The position numbers were made by a program, and so were the translations under genes. DNA of 64,000 nt, from the NCBI GenBank assembly GCA_963682175.1, contig OY821777.1, forward strand, positions 3,055,501 to 3,119,500. The letters run 5' to 3'. This document shows, piece by piece, positions 1 through 13,000 of the stretch (position 1 is its first letter; each line of letters starts with the position of its first letter). This DNA is from Triglochin maritima (lineage: Eukaryota > Streptophyta > Magnoliopsida > Alismatales > Juncaginaceae). The notes beneath the pieces are model-generated. The model had not been told where the DNA came from and searched no databases. It worked only from the letters and a program-made list of their open reading frames with translations.

Positions 1-1544
1 GCTACGAGCTCACCAATAGCCTTTCTGAAATCAGAGGGTGAGGAATTATTTGCTTTTCTACTATTATTTGTTCAGATCGAGTTTCTAGCACCCAATCAAA
101 AAAAAGATTGAGTTTCTAGCACGGAGTTTCATTTGTTCTGTAACTGATGTTATGTTTCCAGAAACCTGCTTGCCTTGCACCGAATGGCTACACTTCGTAG
201 GGATGAGCTGGGCCAGGTTTCTACCTAGTTGACTTTATGCATGTTGGTACTTGAACTAGGAATTTTGTAGACTTGAAACATCTCCATATTCATGGTATGC
301 AGGAAACTGTTCTTAATCTTCTACTTCGCAATTACCTGCACTACAACTTATATGATCAAGCAGAAAAGCTGAGATCAAAGGCCCCTCGATTTGAAGCTCA
401 TTCTAATCAACAGGTAGCTTTTGAAAATCATATTTATTTGGTTGAATTTGTCCCTAATTCTCACATAATATTCTAAAACTGAGCCAAGTATTTGCTTCTG
501 TAAGGTAAGTAGATATATATTCACTTGCGGAACATAGTGCAACACACTTTTTGGACTTTTCACCCAAGAGCAATTTGTCTTTAAACACTTGCAGTGTTAC
601 TTTTCCCTGTTTTGTCTATTTCATCATAATGTCACGTGTTAATGTTTTTCAAAATGATATTAATAGTGCTATCCTTGTGCATGTTTTAAGTTTCATTTTG
701 TGCTTGCAGTTTTGCCGCTATCTGTTCTACCTAGGAAAAATCAGGACTATTCAGTTGGAATACACAGATGCAAAGGACAGCCTCCTGCAGGCATCTCGTA
801 AGGCTCCAGCGGCAGCTCGGGGTTTCAAAATTTTGTGCAACAAGTGGGCTGTGATAGTTCGCTTGCTTCTTGGTGAAATTCCCGAGAGAACTGTTTTCAT
901 GCAGAAAGGCATGAAGACAGCTTTGGTTCCTTACTTTGAACTGACAAATGTGAGTTATATTCTTTACTTAAATTGTAATTTTTATGTTTACAGCTTTATA
1001 GAAGGATTGTTCTTTGTTTCAATTTCAGGCTGTGAGAATAGGAGACCTGGAGCTGTTCCGAACTGTATCGGAGAAATATTCCAATGTTTTCAGCAAAGAC
1101 AAGACTCAGAATTTAATCATAAGGCTACGTCATAATGTCATCAGGACTGGACTTCGCAATATCAGCATCTCCTACTCTCGTATATCCCTATCCGACGTTG
1201 CCAAGAAGTTGAGGTTGGACTCTGACAATCCTGTGGCAGATGCTGAGAGCATTGTGTCCAAAGCCATCAGGGATGGGGCTATTGATGCAACAATAGATCA
1301 TGCGAATGGTTGGATCGTATCGAAGGAGACTGGTGATCTGTATTCAACAAATGAACCCCAAATTGCTTTCAACTCTAGGATCGCTTTCTGCCTGAACATG
1401 CACAATGAAGCAGTGAGGGCTCTGAGGTTCCCACCCAACTCGCAGAAGGAGAAGGAAAGTGCAGAAAAAAGACGGGAGAGGCAACAACAAGAGCAGGAGC
1501 TTGCGAAGCATATTGCTGCCGAAGAGGATGATGATGAATTTTAA
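1..1544 (+). CDS. RPN3: 26S proteasome lid subunit RPN3 (PSMD3), 3' part
   Basis: This is the C-terminal half of the non-ATPase lid subunit RPN3, a structural component of the 19S regulatory particle in cytosol and nucleus. Exons seen: 1-37, 162-216, 303-413, 710-949, 1029-1544. All borders are GT/AG and phases agree; the frame enters at base 3. The translation starts with [12 protein letters not shown], passes through helical-repeat sequence ([21 protein letters not shown], split here only by eye) and the PCI domain ([12 protein letters not shown], then [20 protein letters not shown]), and ends in a charged tail EEDDDEF. About 320 residues are present of a family length near 490, so the upstream exons lie outside the window. 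No stops or frameshifts are seen. Identification rests on residue-level similarity to plant RPN3 and is firm; which RPN3 paralogue it is cannot be told. Confidence 0.95.
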
Positions 1545-3183
1545 TGGAGAAACAGTTCCCACTATTGGGGATGGTTTTTCCTTTGCAATTTAAGCTTCTT
1601 AGGATCATTAAATTTACCTTGATCGGAGATGGTCTGTTTCAAAATAGTTATTTGTTGCGTGATCACTTTCCCCGTCAGATTCAGGATCGTCATTTTCAAA
1701 TTTGAGTTTGCACACTGTTTGTGATCTCCATTTTCAGAGTTTCAGAGTTATGCTTGAGGCGCTGTACTCTTTATCTCGGTGTCGTAATGCACATTTAATC
1801 TTATATATGCTCTTATTTTTTTCCCTCAAAGATTACCGATTGCTGATATTTGAGTTCGGCCTGGCAGAAGCTCTGAATGTTCGCCGAGGTCGATATGTTT
1901 ATATTGGGAAAATAATGTGTCAAAGCTGCTAATCCTCGAGAGTGGAAATTCATTTAGGAATAATAGGTACCTAAATAAATATATAGATATGGCATTGTTT
2001 TGTGTTCCTGATTCGCGGGATTTATTTCAAAAAAAATAAAAAATCGGGAATTTGGCTACTAAGTAGCAGATTTCAGCTCGCTGTTCCAGACTCCGGTAGT
2101 ACTGACCACTAAACCTACCTTTGCTTGAAGGTCGATGGATTACATTTTGTCGTCCAAAACATGATGTCATTGGCTTTGCGCCTATGCCTAACCACTATAT
2201 TTAGTCAGTTATTTTAGCTCAAGTATCATTTTTTGTTGCAATTATCAAAAAAGAATATTCCCAGAGCAAAAGATCTGCAAAATTTAAGTTTAATTCAACT
2301 AAAACAAAGAAGTATATATAACAATAAAGAAGAATTGCATTCAAAGCCAAGAGATATTGTTATGTGATGCTAAAGCCACAACCCACCTCAGAGGTTTGGT
2401 TTCTGCCAAGGGAAGCATGCATTCACCATCCAATAGTATCTTGAGAGCTATAAGTGATTAGCATCAAATCACTTAACTTAAAGACTTGTTTATCTTTTAC
2501 TTTTCCAGGTAGCCATGGCAATTAATATAGCCTAGTTTGTACGCATCCATGGAAGAGACAAGAGTAGGTACACGTGTCATTGCCTCCGACCTTCCATGCT
2601 TGCCATTATGCAAAGAATATTTCGTAGGGACTTCTCTGGTGGGTGATGGCACAAGTCTAACCACCTCATTCTTCCAACCATCTCTTACTTCTCATTGACT
2701 CAATATTTTCCTTTCATGTTTTAGAAAGAAGTACAGAAGAACCGAGTTGGAGATATATCTACTAGCTCCATAGATTGTGTTGTGTAATGATTATTATTTA
2801 AAAATTGTACATGGTTTCATGTGGTTCGGTAAGCAACTAAACGTGTACTCACAAAATTGCTTGTTGACACCAAATTTTTTTAAAGTGCATTTGGTGATTG
2901 ATAGTTCATTCAGTATATGGACATTGATTGGTCATGCTTATAATAATCATGCAACTTATAACGACTGCAATGGTCATCCATTTATTAGCACTAATCTAAT
3001 ACTAACATAAGAATGAAATTTGAATTTATTTGGTCACGAGTTGCTATCAAGATCAAGTCGTGTGGCATATTAAGCTTTAAGTGTAAGACACCAATATACA
3101 TGAGATCTTTTTGGCTCACCAAACACTTCACCAAAGTTCTATATCCACTGTCCATTCTAAACAACCCTCAAGCTCTTTCTCCT
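1545..3183. other. Intergenic: RPN3 3' flank and peroxidase upstream region
   Basis: About 1.6 kb of AT-rich DNA. The first few hundred bases should hold the RPN3 3' UTR; the last part is the peroxidase promoter. Short ORFs here (for example 1702-1932 and 2777-3010) show no recognisable protein and look like chance frames. No transposon ends or RNA genes were recognised. Confidence 0.5.
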
Positions 3184-3190
3184 TATAAAT
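3184..3190 (+). promoter_or_regulatory. Probable TATA box of the peroxidase gene
   Basis: TATAAAT lies 87 bases upstream of the peroxidase ATG at 3277, a normal distance for a plant TATA box plus a short 5' leader. The sequence match and position are seen directly; use as a promoter is inferred. Confidence 0.5.
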
Positions 3191-3276
3191 GGACTACTGG
3201 GGTGCTCTTTCAAGCATATCCTACAATCAAATCTTCAACACATCTCATTAGTGAAGTGTAAACACATACATCCACA

Positions 3277-4556
<1,280 letters not shown>

Positions 4557-7300
4557 TAATCCTAATTACTACCAAGAACATATGTATAACTTGTGTTTAC
4601 GTGGTGCTCATGCATGAGCTTTTTATTTTCTTTGCTTGATAAGTATACGCGAATTTATATGTTGTAATTGGTTTGTTGTTTATGGAAATAAATAATAAAG
4701 TGTTTGTATTGGTTTCATTATGGACTGGTACGTACCGGGTTGCATGCGAATTGCGGTACGTTGTCAACTTATAACACGAGAATTTTTAACTTAAATTTTT
4801 TTAAATTATAACAGGGGAATTATCCCATGCATGATGTGGGATAACTTCTCTATTATAACAAATAACACGTTTCCAAAAAAAATTAATTTAAAAAAATACG
4901 TTTAATTTTGTTTCGGCCCTGTTTGTTGTGGATTGTATGTTTGTTTAATGGCTCCATATTTAGTGGTTCTTGTTTAGGATGACTCCATTTCCCTCTTCAA
5001 AGTAATTAATAAGGTGACAAATAGTACAATGAGTATAACAGTTAATTAATTAATTAATCATTGCATAATAAATTTTTATATGGATTTTATCTTAAAAGTG
5101 GACTTGGTAAATAACATTGATCAGAGTAAGCAGGTAAAGGAACATGCATACGTAATTACTTCAAGGTTTGTTAGCAACCTTTGATCCGTAGTATTTACAA
5201 ATAATTCTCAACCTTTATATATTTGTGTAATTTAGAAGAAAAAAAAATAGGCCCACCAACTCAATCAACGGTAATATTCCTACGATGACGGGAAGTTGAT
5301 TTTTGGAAGTTTATAGTGAACTATTTAGAATTATCTTCACCTATATATATACGTGTGAAGTTAACACTTCTAAAATCTACATTACATATCCCAAAATTTC
5401 TGTTTTGATTACACAAGATGTCGATATGCTTTTCTTTCCCTCCTCCAGGATTAGAGTTGACACCACCTTTGATCGCACATATTGAGGTTCGCATCCGATT
5501 AGGGATTTTACTTATTTAGACTTAATTCTCAATGGCAAAATTAATTTTAATTAGAATGTGAATTAGATAACTTATTTAGATGGTCGCTTGTTAGAGAGTA
5601 ATTAATAATTTATGCTAGTTTCTTTTCTAATTGGTAGGGGTTAATTTATCAAGGATCAAGGGTGGTTGTTGCTTAGAAGCGTGATGTGAATCTATGTCTC
5701 ATCTTCCTTCTAAGGTTATACTTGTCGATGTGGCAGATATCTTTCAACAAATTCTCTATCATTGAGATATTTTCTTTGAATTGTCGTATTAATTTAAAAT
5801 AATTTTGTTGGAGCAACGTTTTGTTGGTTTTTGGAGGCACACAGCCGATCTAGTTTGTATGGACCAAATCATTTTGAACTTTTACGTACTACAAAAAATT
5901 ATAAAAATAATGTAAAGAATATTTAAAACTCAAATGATAGTATTGTATTTTCATTTCTTAAAATACCACGACCGAGTCTCTTGGCCTGAGAATTGAAAAT
6001 GTTTTAACGTTCAAAAGTTTTCAAAATTTTCAATTTGTCTCCAATTTCCTTTGCTAGTTAGAAACTAATAGAAATTTGAAAAGTTGTCTCTTTCCATGAA
6101 AATCATTTTTTTGCTAAAACATGCCCTATATGATAAGTCAAAACCAATTTGAAATTTTCTTTTGTTAAAAACTAATTTTCTACCGGGTTATAAGCTTCAA
6201 CATCAATGAGTTACCACGCGGTATTTGAATTTCGCAATTAAATAATATTTCAATTAAAATCCACTGAAATTTTGGAATTCAATATTTCTGTATTTAATCA
6301 TTTAATTCTTTGATTTGACTAATTCTTGCTACCAAAAGTGCTCTCTATAGAAATAGTAAATCCATTGATAAACTATGTGAACCAGTCATATAATTCTTCA
6401 GGATTATTACAAAATATGTAAACTAAGAATTCTCAATATAGTCCTCGAATTTTTTGGATTATTACATAAAAATTAGAAAATACAACTAGGGTAAGTCTGG
6501 TATTTTGTGTTAGTTGAAGGGTAAATTAGGAATTTGGCATTACTTGAAGGGTAAGTTGGGAAATCAACCACACATTCCTATATATATCCACAAAATGTGA
6601 AGTTATTAATCACTTCCACGAACTTTAATAAGTCCTCAACTTTCCAAACTCCTGTAACTGTTGTGTCTTTGAGGTTTTAGCAAATAAAACATGTCTCGCT
6701 GCTCGACTTTTCCTCCTCTAGGATTAGAGCTAACACCAGCCCTCATCAAACGGATTGAGGTTTGTGTTAGGGTCTTGGCCGAAATGTGGATTAATGTGGT
6801 TAATTATCGGGTTAATTAAAGAACGAATAGGACGATAATTATGGTTTGCGCTTGATAGTTGGAATGTGGATTGAAGTGGTTAATTATCGGGCTAATTAAA
6901 GAATGACTAGAATGATGATTTTATGGTTATATGTGTATATTTGTTGATGTAAAAGAGTAATTGGCTTTCCTTTTTTGTGTTTCACTCTAACGTTAGGTTG
7001 GTTCATTGTTATTATTGTTTTACATATATTTTGTCAATGTAAACGTTAATGTTAGAGCAACATTGTGCGATTGCAACTGATTTAGTTTTTCGAGTTTTGG
7101 ATGGATATTTAAGCAAAAAAAAAAACAATTAATTTTTTGATTTTTCATCTCATCGGTTACCAGAATGGTTCTCTGCTTCATTTTTTTGTTTTTGTTTTTG
7201 AAATTGTTTTTAGGGCTATGTATTGGTAAAAGTTTTTTGTTGTTAGAATAGAAACGATGGATTAAACCTTTTATTGTTAAGAGTGATTTTCTTTTGTTAT
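4557..7300. other. AT-rich intergenic DNA with degraded duplications
   Basis: No gene was recognised. The segment holds two related stretches (5430-5505 and 6697-6772) sharing CTCCAGGATTAGAG/CTCTAGGATTAGAG and GATTGAGGTT-type blocks, and a local duplication at 6785-6920 repeating GTGGTTAATTATCGGG. The start should include the peroxidase 3' UTR. The rest looks like old decayed repeat sequence. Confidence 0.5.
6785..6920. repeat. Imperfect direct duplication, about 60-bp units
   Basis: Two copies of a block containing GTGGTTAATTATCGGG, then CTAATTAAAGAA or GTTAATTAAAGAA, start near 6785 and 6861. They are separated by a short unrelated spacer. Copies differ by scattered substitutions. Function unknown. 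Confidence 0.6.
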
Positions 7301-7314
7301 CAATTATTGTCTGC

Positions 7315-7440
7315 CTTTGTGTTCTAGTCTGGTTAAGAAATCTGGCTTGGCCAAGATAACTCGGGTTCGAATCCTGGTCAACGGACAATTCGAAGAACGT
7401 GTATTTTCGCAACCAAACATCGATTTATATAAGTATTTTT
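7315..7440 (+). mobile_element. Possible tRNA-derived SINE fragment
   Basis: CTAGTCTGGTTAAGAAA near 7324 resembles a pol III A box, and GGGTTCGAATCCTGG near 7363 is a good B box at a SINE-like distance (about 40 bases). A T-rich end (ATTTTT) follows near 7440. The sequence between the boxes does not fold as a cloverleaf with paired arms, so a functional tRNA is unlikely. No target-site duplication was found. Confidence 0.35.
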
Positions 7441-8277
7441 CGTTTCTCCATTGGTTTGTGTTACTAATCTTTTAGAAAACCATATCTTGAAGAAACTAAG
7501 TTTCACGTATACCTGAAATTTATGTATTACGAACGTCAAAAGGTATATAGCCAGTTTAAGTTCAAATACTTAAAGCTAATGTTGCTTGTACGAAAGTGTG
7601 TTCTGTTCTTTCCCCTAATCCACTCTAATTGTTGGATTCTAGCCTAATCCTAATTCTAATTGTGCCTTAATCATGTTTTAGGTGGTGATTAGGGGAAGAT
7701 GAAGATGGACGGCTGGGATTGGAAGGAGATGGATGAGGGGCTTGGATGTTTTGGATGAGATAGAGTGGTGGAGATGGTTGGATGGAATGAATGGTTGAGA
7801 TGAGAGGAAGAAGAGATATTTAGAGGTGAGTCTCTCCCCCTCTTCTCTCACGTCTCTCTCTCTCTCCCCTCAGTTGGTGATCGCCGGCATGGAGGCGCGG
7901 GGCTTCGGCGAGATTAAGGGTGTTGGTGGTTTGAGGTGAGTGTTACTCTCTCGACTCGTTTTCGGCTCGTTTTGGTTTCTCTCTCTTGACCTCACTCGGG
8001 TTTCGGTGGTTGTGGTTGGCTTGTGGAGGTTGTCGGAGGTAGTGTGGTGTTGTGGGTCGTCGAGGAGACGATTGATCATCGTTTGGACGCGAGGTTCGTC
8101 GACGGATCGTGTTTTGGGGAGACGTGCTCATGGATGCGTCGTCACGGTTCTTCAAAGGTCTCTTCAAACCTTCCAGTATGTCAAGCTTGCTCACTTAATT
8201 ACCGTGAGTATTTGGAAGTCGACGGTAGGTCGTTCGGCTCGTCCCAAGTAAATGTGCAACAGATTTCACTGCCTGAT

Positions 8278-8882
8278 CGGTCGACCGGTTGGTGCAAACG
8301 GTCAACCGTTCGTGAAGAAAATACCGGTTCTGCCTGAAATCGGTCGAACGATGCCTTCTGGCGGTCGACCGATTGTGCATAAAAGGCAAACCTGGTGAGT
8401 TTCGGTCGACCGAGTCCCCTTTGCCGGTCGACCGTGTGCACTGTCTTAAGTCGGTTGGGAGCGTTGACCATCTAAACGGTCGACCGCTCTTTGACTTTGT
8501 TCGACCGTGACTTAAGTGAGTTGGGGGGTCGGTTCGACCGAATGTGGGTTCGGTCGACCGGACCTGCGTGTTGAGCGTGAGGAACACTCTGGATGAAATC
8601 GGTCGACCGAGGAGGTCTCGGCGTTCGACCGGTTTCAGGACGCGAGAGAGGGATTATTCCCTATGTGATCGGTCGACCGAAGGATGCTCGGAGTTCGACC
8701 GATCGGACGTTTTGTTCCTTGAACCTGAGAGTTGACCATCTAAACGGTCGACCGTCCCGTGATTTTGGTTCGACCGAACGAGTGTGGTTTTGGGAATCGG
8801 TCGACCGATGGAGTGCCGGTCGAGGTGGATTGCCCTGTATTTGCTTGATTCGGTCGACCGGGACTTTTGGTTCGGTCAATCG
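8278..8882. repeat. Array of paired palindromic decamers (CGGTCGACCG), cluster 1
   Basis: Eleven exact CGGTCGACCG copies start at 8278, 8362, 8403, 8425, 8477, 8551, 8600, 8670, 8745, 8798 and 8851. About nine variants (such as CGGTCAACCG at 8299 and GTTCGACCG types at 8498, 8531, 8622, 8692 and 8767) fill the partner positions. The copies form ten pairs with starts 19-22 bp apart, and pairs recur every 53-75 bp. GTTGACCATCTAAACGGTCG occurs twice (8463, 8731). Three CpGs per decamer make the region very CpG-rich. No known transcription-factor site of this exact form is recalled. Related clusters occur at 20510 and 29488. Confidence 0.9.
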
Positions 8883-8995
8883 TTTGTGTCCTGTTTTGCA
8901 CTATGGATGTGTTGTTGTCGTGGTTGTCCGTGTGGGGCGAGTCGTGGTGCCGATGTTCTTCCGGCAAGTGTGCTAGGGTGCACGAGTGTTGCGGT

Positions 8996-9117
8996 GGTTG
9001 GTTGAAATTAGACCTGGAGCCCCGTGACTGTGGTGGGTGCGGCGGTTGGTTGAGATTAGACCTGGAGCCCCGTACCTGCGGTGTGTGTTGTGGTTGGGTG
9101 AGAGAGCCCTGGAGCCC
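8996..9117. repeat. 48-bp tandem repeat, about 2.5 copies
   Basis: Units beginning GGTTGGTTGA at 8996 and 9044, with a weaker third at 9092, each carry CCTGGAGCCC. The period is 48 bp. The repeat lies just downstream of the palindrome array in the same LTR-like segment. Confidence 0.8.
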
Positions 9118-9389
9118 AGCCTGGTTGTGATGCTTTTCTTGTTTAGTAGAATTACATGCTAGGGTGTCTTTTCATTTCATGCATTTAGAGTTTGACATAC
9201 GGGGTTTCCTTATGGAAACTCAGACATTGTTGCATGTTTACTTTCAGGTCGTGATCGGCGTTAGGGGGTGGTGACCGAGAAGAGGAGTGTTGCTACCGGG
9301 TCCAGCTTTCTCTCGGTTGAGGTCGTGTGATTACTGTTCCCTTCGTTTATGCTTTTGATGTAATCACAACTTTTGTAAACTATGATGTT

Positions 9390-9392
<3 letters not shown>

Positions 9393-9448
<56 letters not shown>
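9393..9448. repeat. (AT)n microsatellite
   Basis: About 56 bases of uninterrupted AT dinucleotide lie close to the 3' end of the LTR-like segment. Confidence 0.95.
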
Positions 9449-9451
<3 letters not shown>

Positions 9452-9544
9452 TGCACCTGTGTTCTTTTATTTGCGTAATATCCTCTGTTGATTGAGTGTT
9501 TATAAATTTTAAATTTTTCGCTGCTTTGAGGATGTTACACTAAT

Positions 9545-10030
9545 TCTTTGTTGGCATTTTAGGGTCTGCTTTAGATTCGCTTTCCAGAAAGATTTGTATT
9601 ATAATATGATTTGTTTAAATTTCAAAACCTGATTCTTAACTTAAAAATGATTTTCACCTAAAATACGGTTTCAGAATCTCTACTACATGACCCATCGGAA
9701 GTTCAATTTTGTAACTTCTTAAAATCCTAGAATTTGGCTTAACTTTCTTGAGTTGGGAATCGAATTTCTTAAGAATAAAATACGTAGAATTCAATCCAGA
9801 AGTGTTTAAAATGTCTTGGACAGTCACAGTGTCAAACTCGGTAGCTAACAGATTTCTGATAACTGAATTTTGTTATCTTCGAGAATATAATGTTCTATGG
9901 CTGTCCCTTTCCTCATCTGCTATCAACAAAGAATTAATTGTTGTTGATGTTAATAACGAAGGTCCAAAGAGAAAGCGCGACGAAACCAGCAATTCTATAT
10001 ATATAAACTCTAGCTATATATATATATATA
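9545..10030. other. Intergenic, downstream of the antiporter gene
   Basis: AT-rich DNA between the LTR-like segment and the stop codon of the minus-strand antiporter. It should contain that gene's 3' UTR and poly(A) site. A short TA run occurs near 10013-10031. Nothing else was recognised. Confidence 0.4.
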
Positions 10031-13000
10031 TCATGGTTGATTTCGACTGAGTTGTTGTTGCACCACCAAAGTGGTGATCTGAGATCCAAAATCCCCAGAA
10101 GACAACAGGTCCCCAAGCGGGCCAAGCTCCGGATCCTCGCTCCACATCGCCATGCCATCGGTGAGCGCCGACAGCTGCCCGTCGCGCCTTCCAACAATGA
10201 TTAGGTCAAACACTTTGCAAGTCATTCTTATGAGGTTCACCATCTCCTCCCCGTCCGACACCATCTCCTCCCTGTAGACCATGTTGTTTCGGTTCATGTT
10301 CTCGACCCTGAAGTCGTAGATCAGGTCCTCGTCCAACCGAGCCTCTGTTACGTCCAAGTCGGACGGGTCCTCGTCCTGTCCAATAATATTTATTTAACAC
10401 AACTTAAACTGAACTTGCCTGTAACAAATTTAAATAGTTCAATCAACAAAAAGGGAAAGGAAGTAAGAAACCAAATCAATGGGGTTATTAGAGTATTATT
10501 CAGTAACATCAATCATATAAATTGCATAGACTCCGTCTAACATTCTAGTGTTAATTTTGATTGAAGCACCATTTTCTTAAATATTACTATTGTGCAGTGA
10601 CAATCCAATTCTATTAGAGAAGGTTAAAAATCTTATATTTTGGAAATATAATTTCGTTACTTACCTTCAAACGGAAATGCACAACCGTGATGCTGACCCT
10701 GGGGTGGAGCCCCATCCTCAGGGCCAACGCCACCGCCTCGCGGTCGTCAGAGCCACCCAAGAAATAAACGACGACATTTTGGATCGCATTGGCCAGAGCA
10801 GCCTCGATGCTATTAAAAATGCCGTGGTCGACCAGAATTCCGACGGAGCAAGGCGCGTAGCGAAGGACGGCGGTGTTGACCGACCGACGGTCCTCGCTAG
10901 TGGACTCAAGCTCGCCGTTGACTTGGGTCTTGTGGTAAGGAAGGACTATAATGGAGGCTTTCTTGTCAAGTGCAAGAGAGCAAATGTCCTCGTACATGCT
11001 GCTGTACGGAGATACGCCCACGTACGGTTGTACGGTGAGGCTTCTTATGTCTTTTGTCTGCTCGAAACCCCAAAAGGCTGTCATTATGTGATCCGTCTCA
11101 GCTGACGCGTAAGAGGAATTTTTACCTATTGGAGAAGCAAATAGTCCACGTTAATTGACTTTTGAGAACATAGAGCTTGAATTCTCTATGAATCCTATCA
11201 TATTGGGAAAACATGATTTCCTAAATTTGAGATTTATTAACAGGCAGTGGACCGACCAAAATTAAAACAAAATGATGCTGTCATTCTATCTACCTTGGCG
11301 ATAGGGTAAGAGGGCGGTCACAACTCGACCAACAAGAGGAGTCAGGTGGAGCAAGTATATGCAAATGGGGTTGTTGACACCGGCGCAGAAGGCATCCATG
11401 AGACTGACGGTCGGAGCGACGTGTTCTTGCAAGTGGACGCAAGCGATGATGCGAAGTTCAGTGTTGTTCTTGGAATTCAACATCATTCTTCTCTTATAGC
11501 CAGAGTAACGCTTCGAAGGTTTGGAGAAAATCTTAAGCAAAGGCGCCGTCACGATGGCCACCGCCAGTATCTCAAACAACGATGCGGTGAACACATCCGG
11601 GCCCAATTTCTACCAAATAAATAGACAAGTCAATACGATATCTTAATATTTCCCCCCATAAATGATCATCAAAGAATTCAAAATAACATCTTAGAATATC
11701 CATAATAGCTTGGTTGGGACAAGATCTTAACCAAAGAAATTAGTGTCCAAAAAAAAAATTAAAAAGAAATAAAAAAAGTGATACTCACAACGTTATCCTC
11801 CCACACATGAAGGTGCTCCAATTCGGTAATCCCCTTAGCATTCATCACAAGAACCACCGTGAGAACATCCTGCCAAGACATCCGGCTAAGGTACGCCGCC
11901 ACGGCGACGCTAATCGTCTTGGCAAAGACGTTGAGCGCATCGAAGAAAACAAGATACCTAGTCGACCACAAGAAGTAAAACAAGCTACCAAAATCCACGT
12001 AGAAACCGATGCTGGCAACGTAGATGGGGAAGAAGAGGGCAGAGATGAAGCCCTCAAGGCGGTCGACAAGCGTGCTACCGAGCGGGGCCCCGCTTGGTAA
12101 CACGAGGCCAAAGACAAAGGCACCGAAGCTAATGTCATGGCCGATGATGGCGCAAGCAAAGCTGCACGAGGCGGCCATTGCCAACACCGAAGCAAAGTGG
12201 GCGTCGGTGAGGGGGTGCCCGTCCGGGGTTCGGCGGACTATCCACTTCACGATGGGTCGGAACACGAAGAGCATTGTGGCCAAGAAGAGGACGAATGCGA
12301 TGACGGAGGCGTAGGGGAGGATCTTGTACACATGACCTCTCGTTGTATTCATCAGGAAGTACACTGTTGCGCCTCTCCTGCATGTAGGTATCATTATTTA
12401 AATGATTTCATAAATCTCTTTCTACATAACTAATTAAAAATATGTTCACCATTAATATGACAGCGCTCAAAGACATGAATTACCTGTATAAGGTGATCAA
12501 GACGGTTTCGAGGAAGGCGGAGGCAATGGTGAGACGTCCAATACTAGTATTGAGCAAGTTCAACTCATCCAACAAGCAAGCCACAACAACAATGGAAGAC
12601 ATGGACCATGTCAAGACAGTGTTAGCAAACAAATCGAAGCTCTGGAACACCAAATCCTCGTGTTGGTATTTGGTTTTGAGGCTCAACCAAACCGCGAGCG
12701 AGACGACCAATGGGAAGACGTGACCAGCAAAGCCGATCGAGATGGCCCTCTTGCCGGTCCTGAACATCATGGCGAGGTCGATCTTGACGCCGATCATGAA
12801 GTGGAAGAGGATCATCCCCATGAACCCCACCATCCTTAGGTGCACTGTGTTGTTCCCGTTTAGTAGTTCGTGAAAGAATTTGGTACGTCCTAATAAACTT
12901 GGCCCTACTATTATTCCTGTCTGCCACCCAACAACAAATTTATCATCAAAGAATTAGCTCTTGGATCGAGGTCGATTTAATTAGGAACGTAATTAAGTTA

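Larger units (their letters stand above)
7661..9539 (+). mobile_element. Probable solo LTR with CTAAT target duplication
   Basis: The 3' edge ends in GGATGTTACA, as in the LTRs of Del/Tekay-type Ty3/gypsy elements, and is followed by CTAAT at 9540-9544. CTAAT also precedes TGTGCC at 7661, giving a TG...CA unit with a 5-bp duplication. CTAAT occurs again before TGTTGG at 7630, so the exact left edge is uncertain. The segment is more GC-rich than its surroundings and contains the paired-palindrome array, a 48-bp tandem repeat and an AT microsatellite. No gag or pol is attached. The lineage is inferred from one terminal motif only. Confidence 0.5.

Noticed and set aside
7324..7400. Functional tRNA gene
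   Set aside because: Good B box and a weak A box, but no complementary acceptor arms or anticodon arm could be drawn; a SINE remnant fits better.
7870..8251. ORFs of 70-100 codons in GC-rich sequence
   Set aside because: Low-complexity composition, overlapping on both strands, inside a likely LTR; no conserved motifs.
8278..8882. CRISPR-like array of regularly spaced repeats
   Set aside because: Plant nuclear context, 10-bp palindromes, paired rather than even spacing and no cas genes. It is an LTR-internal repeat cluster.
8195..8976. Overlapping ORFs on both strands rich in Arg-Ser-Thr-Asp and Gly-Arg-Pro
   Set aside because: They are translations of the palindromic decamer array in several frames; the repeated residues follow directly from CGGTCGACCG and there is no protein-family signal.
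11807..12433. Plus-strand ORFs of about 95 codons
   Set aside because: They are antisense shadows of the conserved CHX antiporter exon 3, with no family match.
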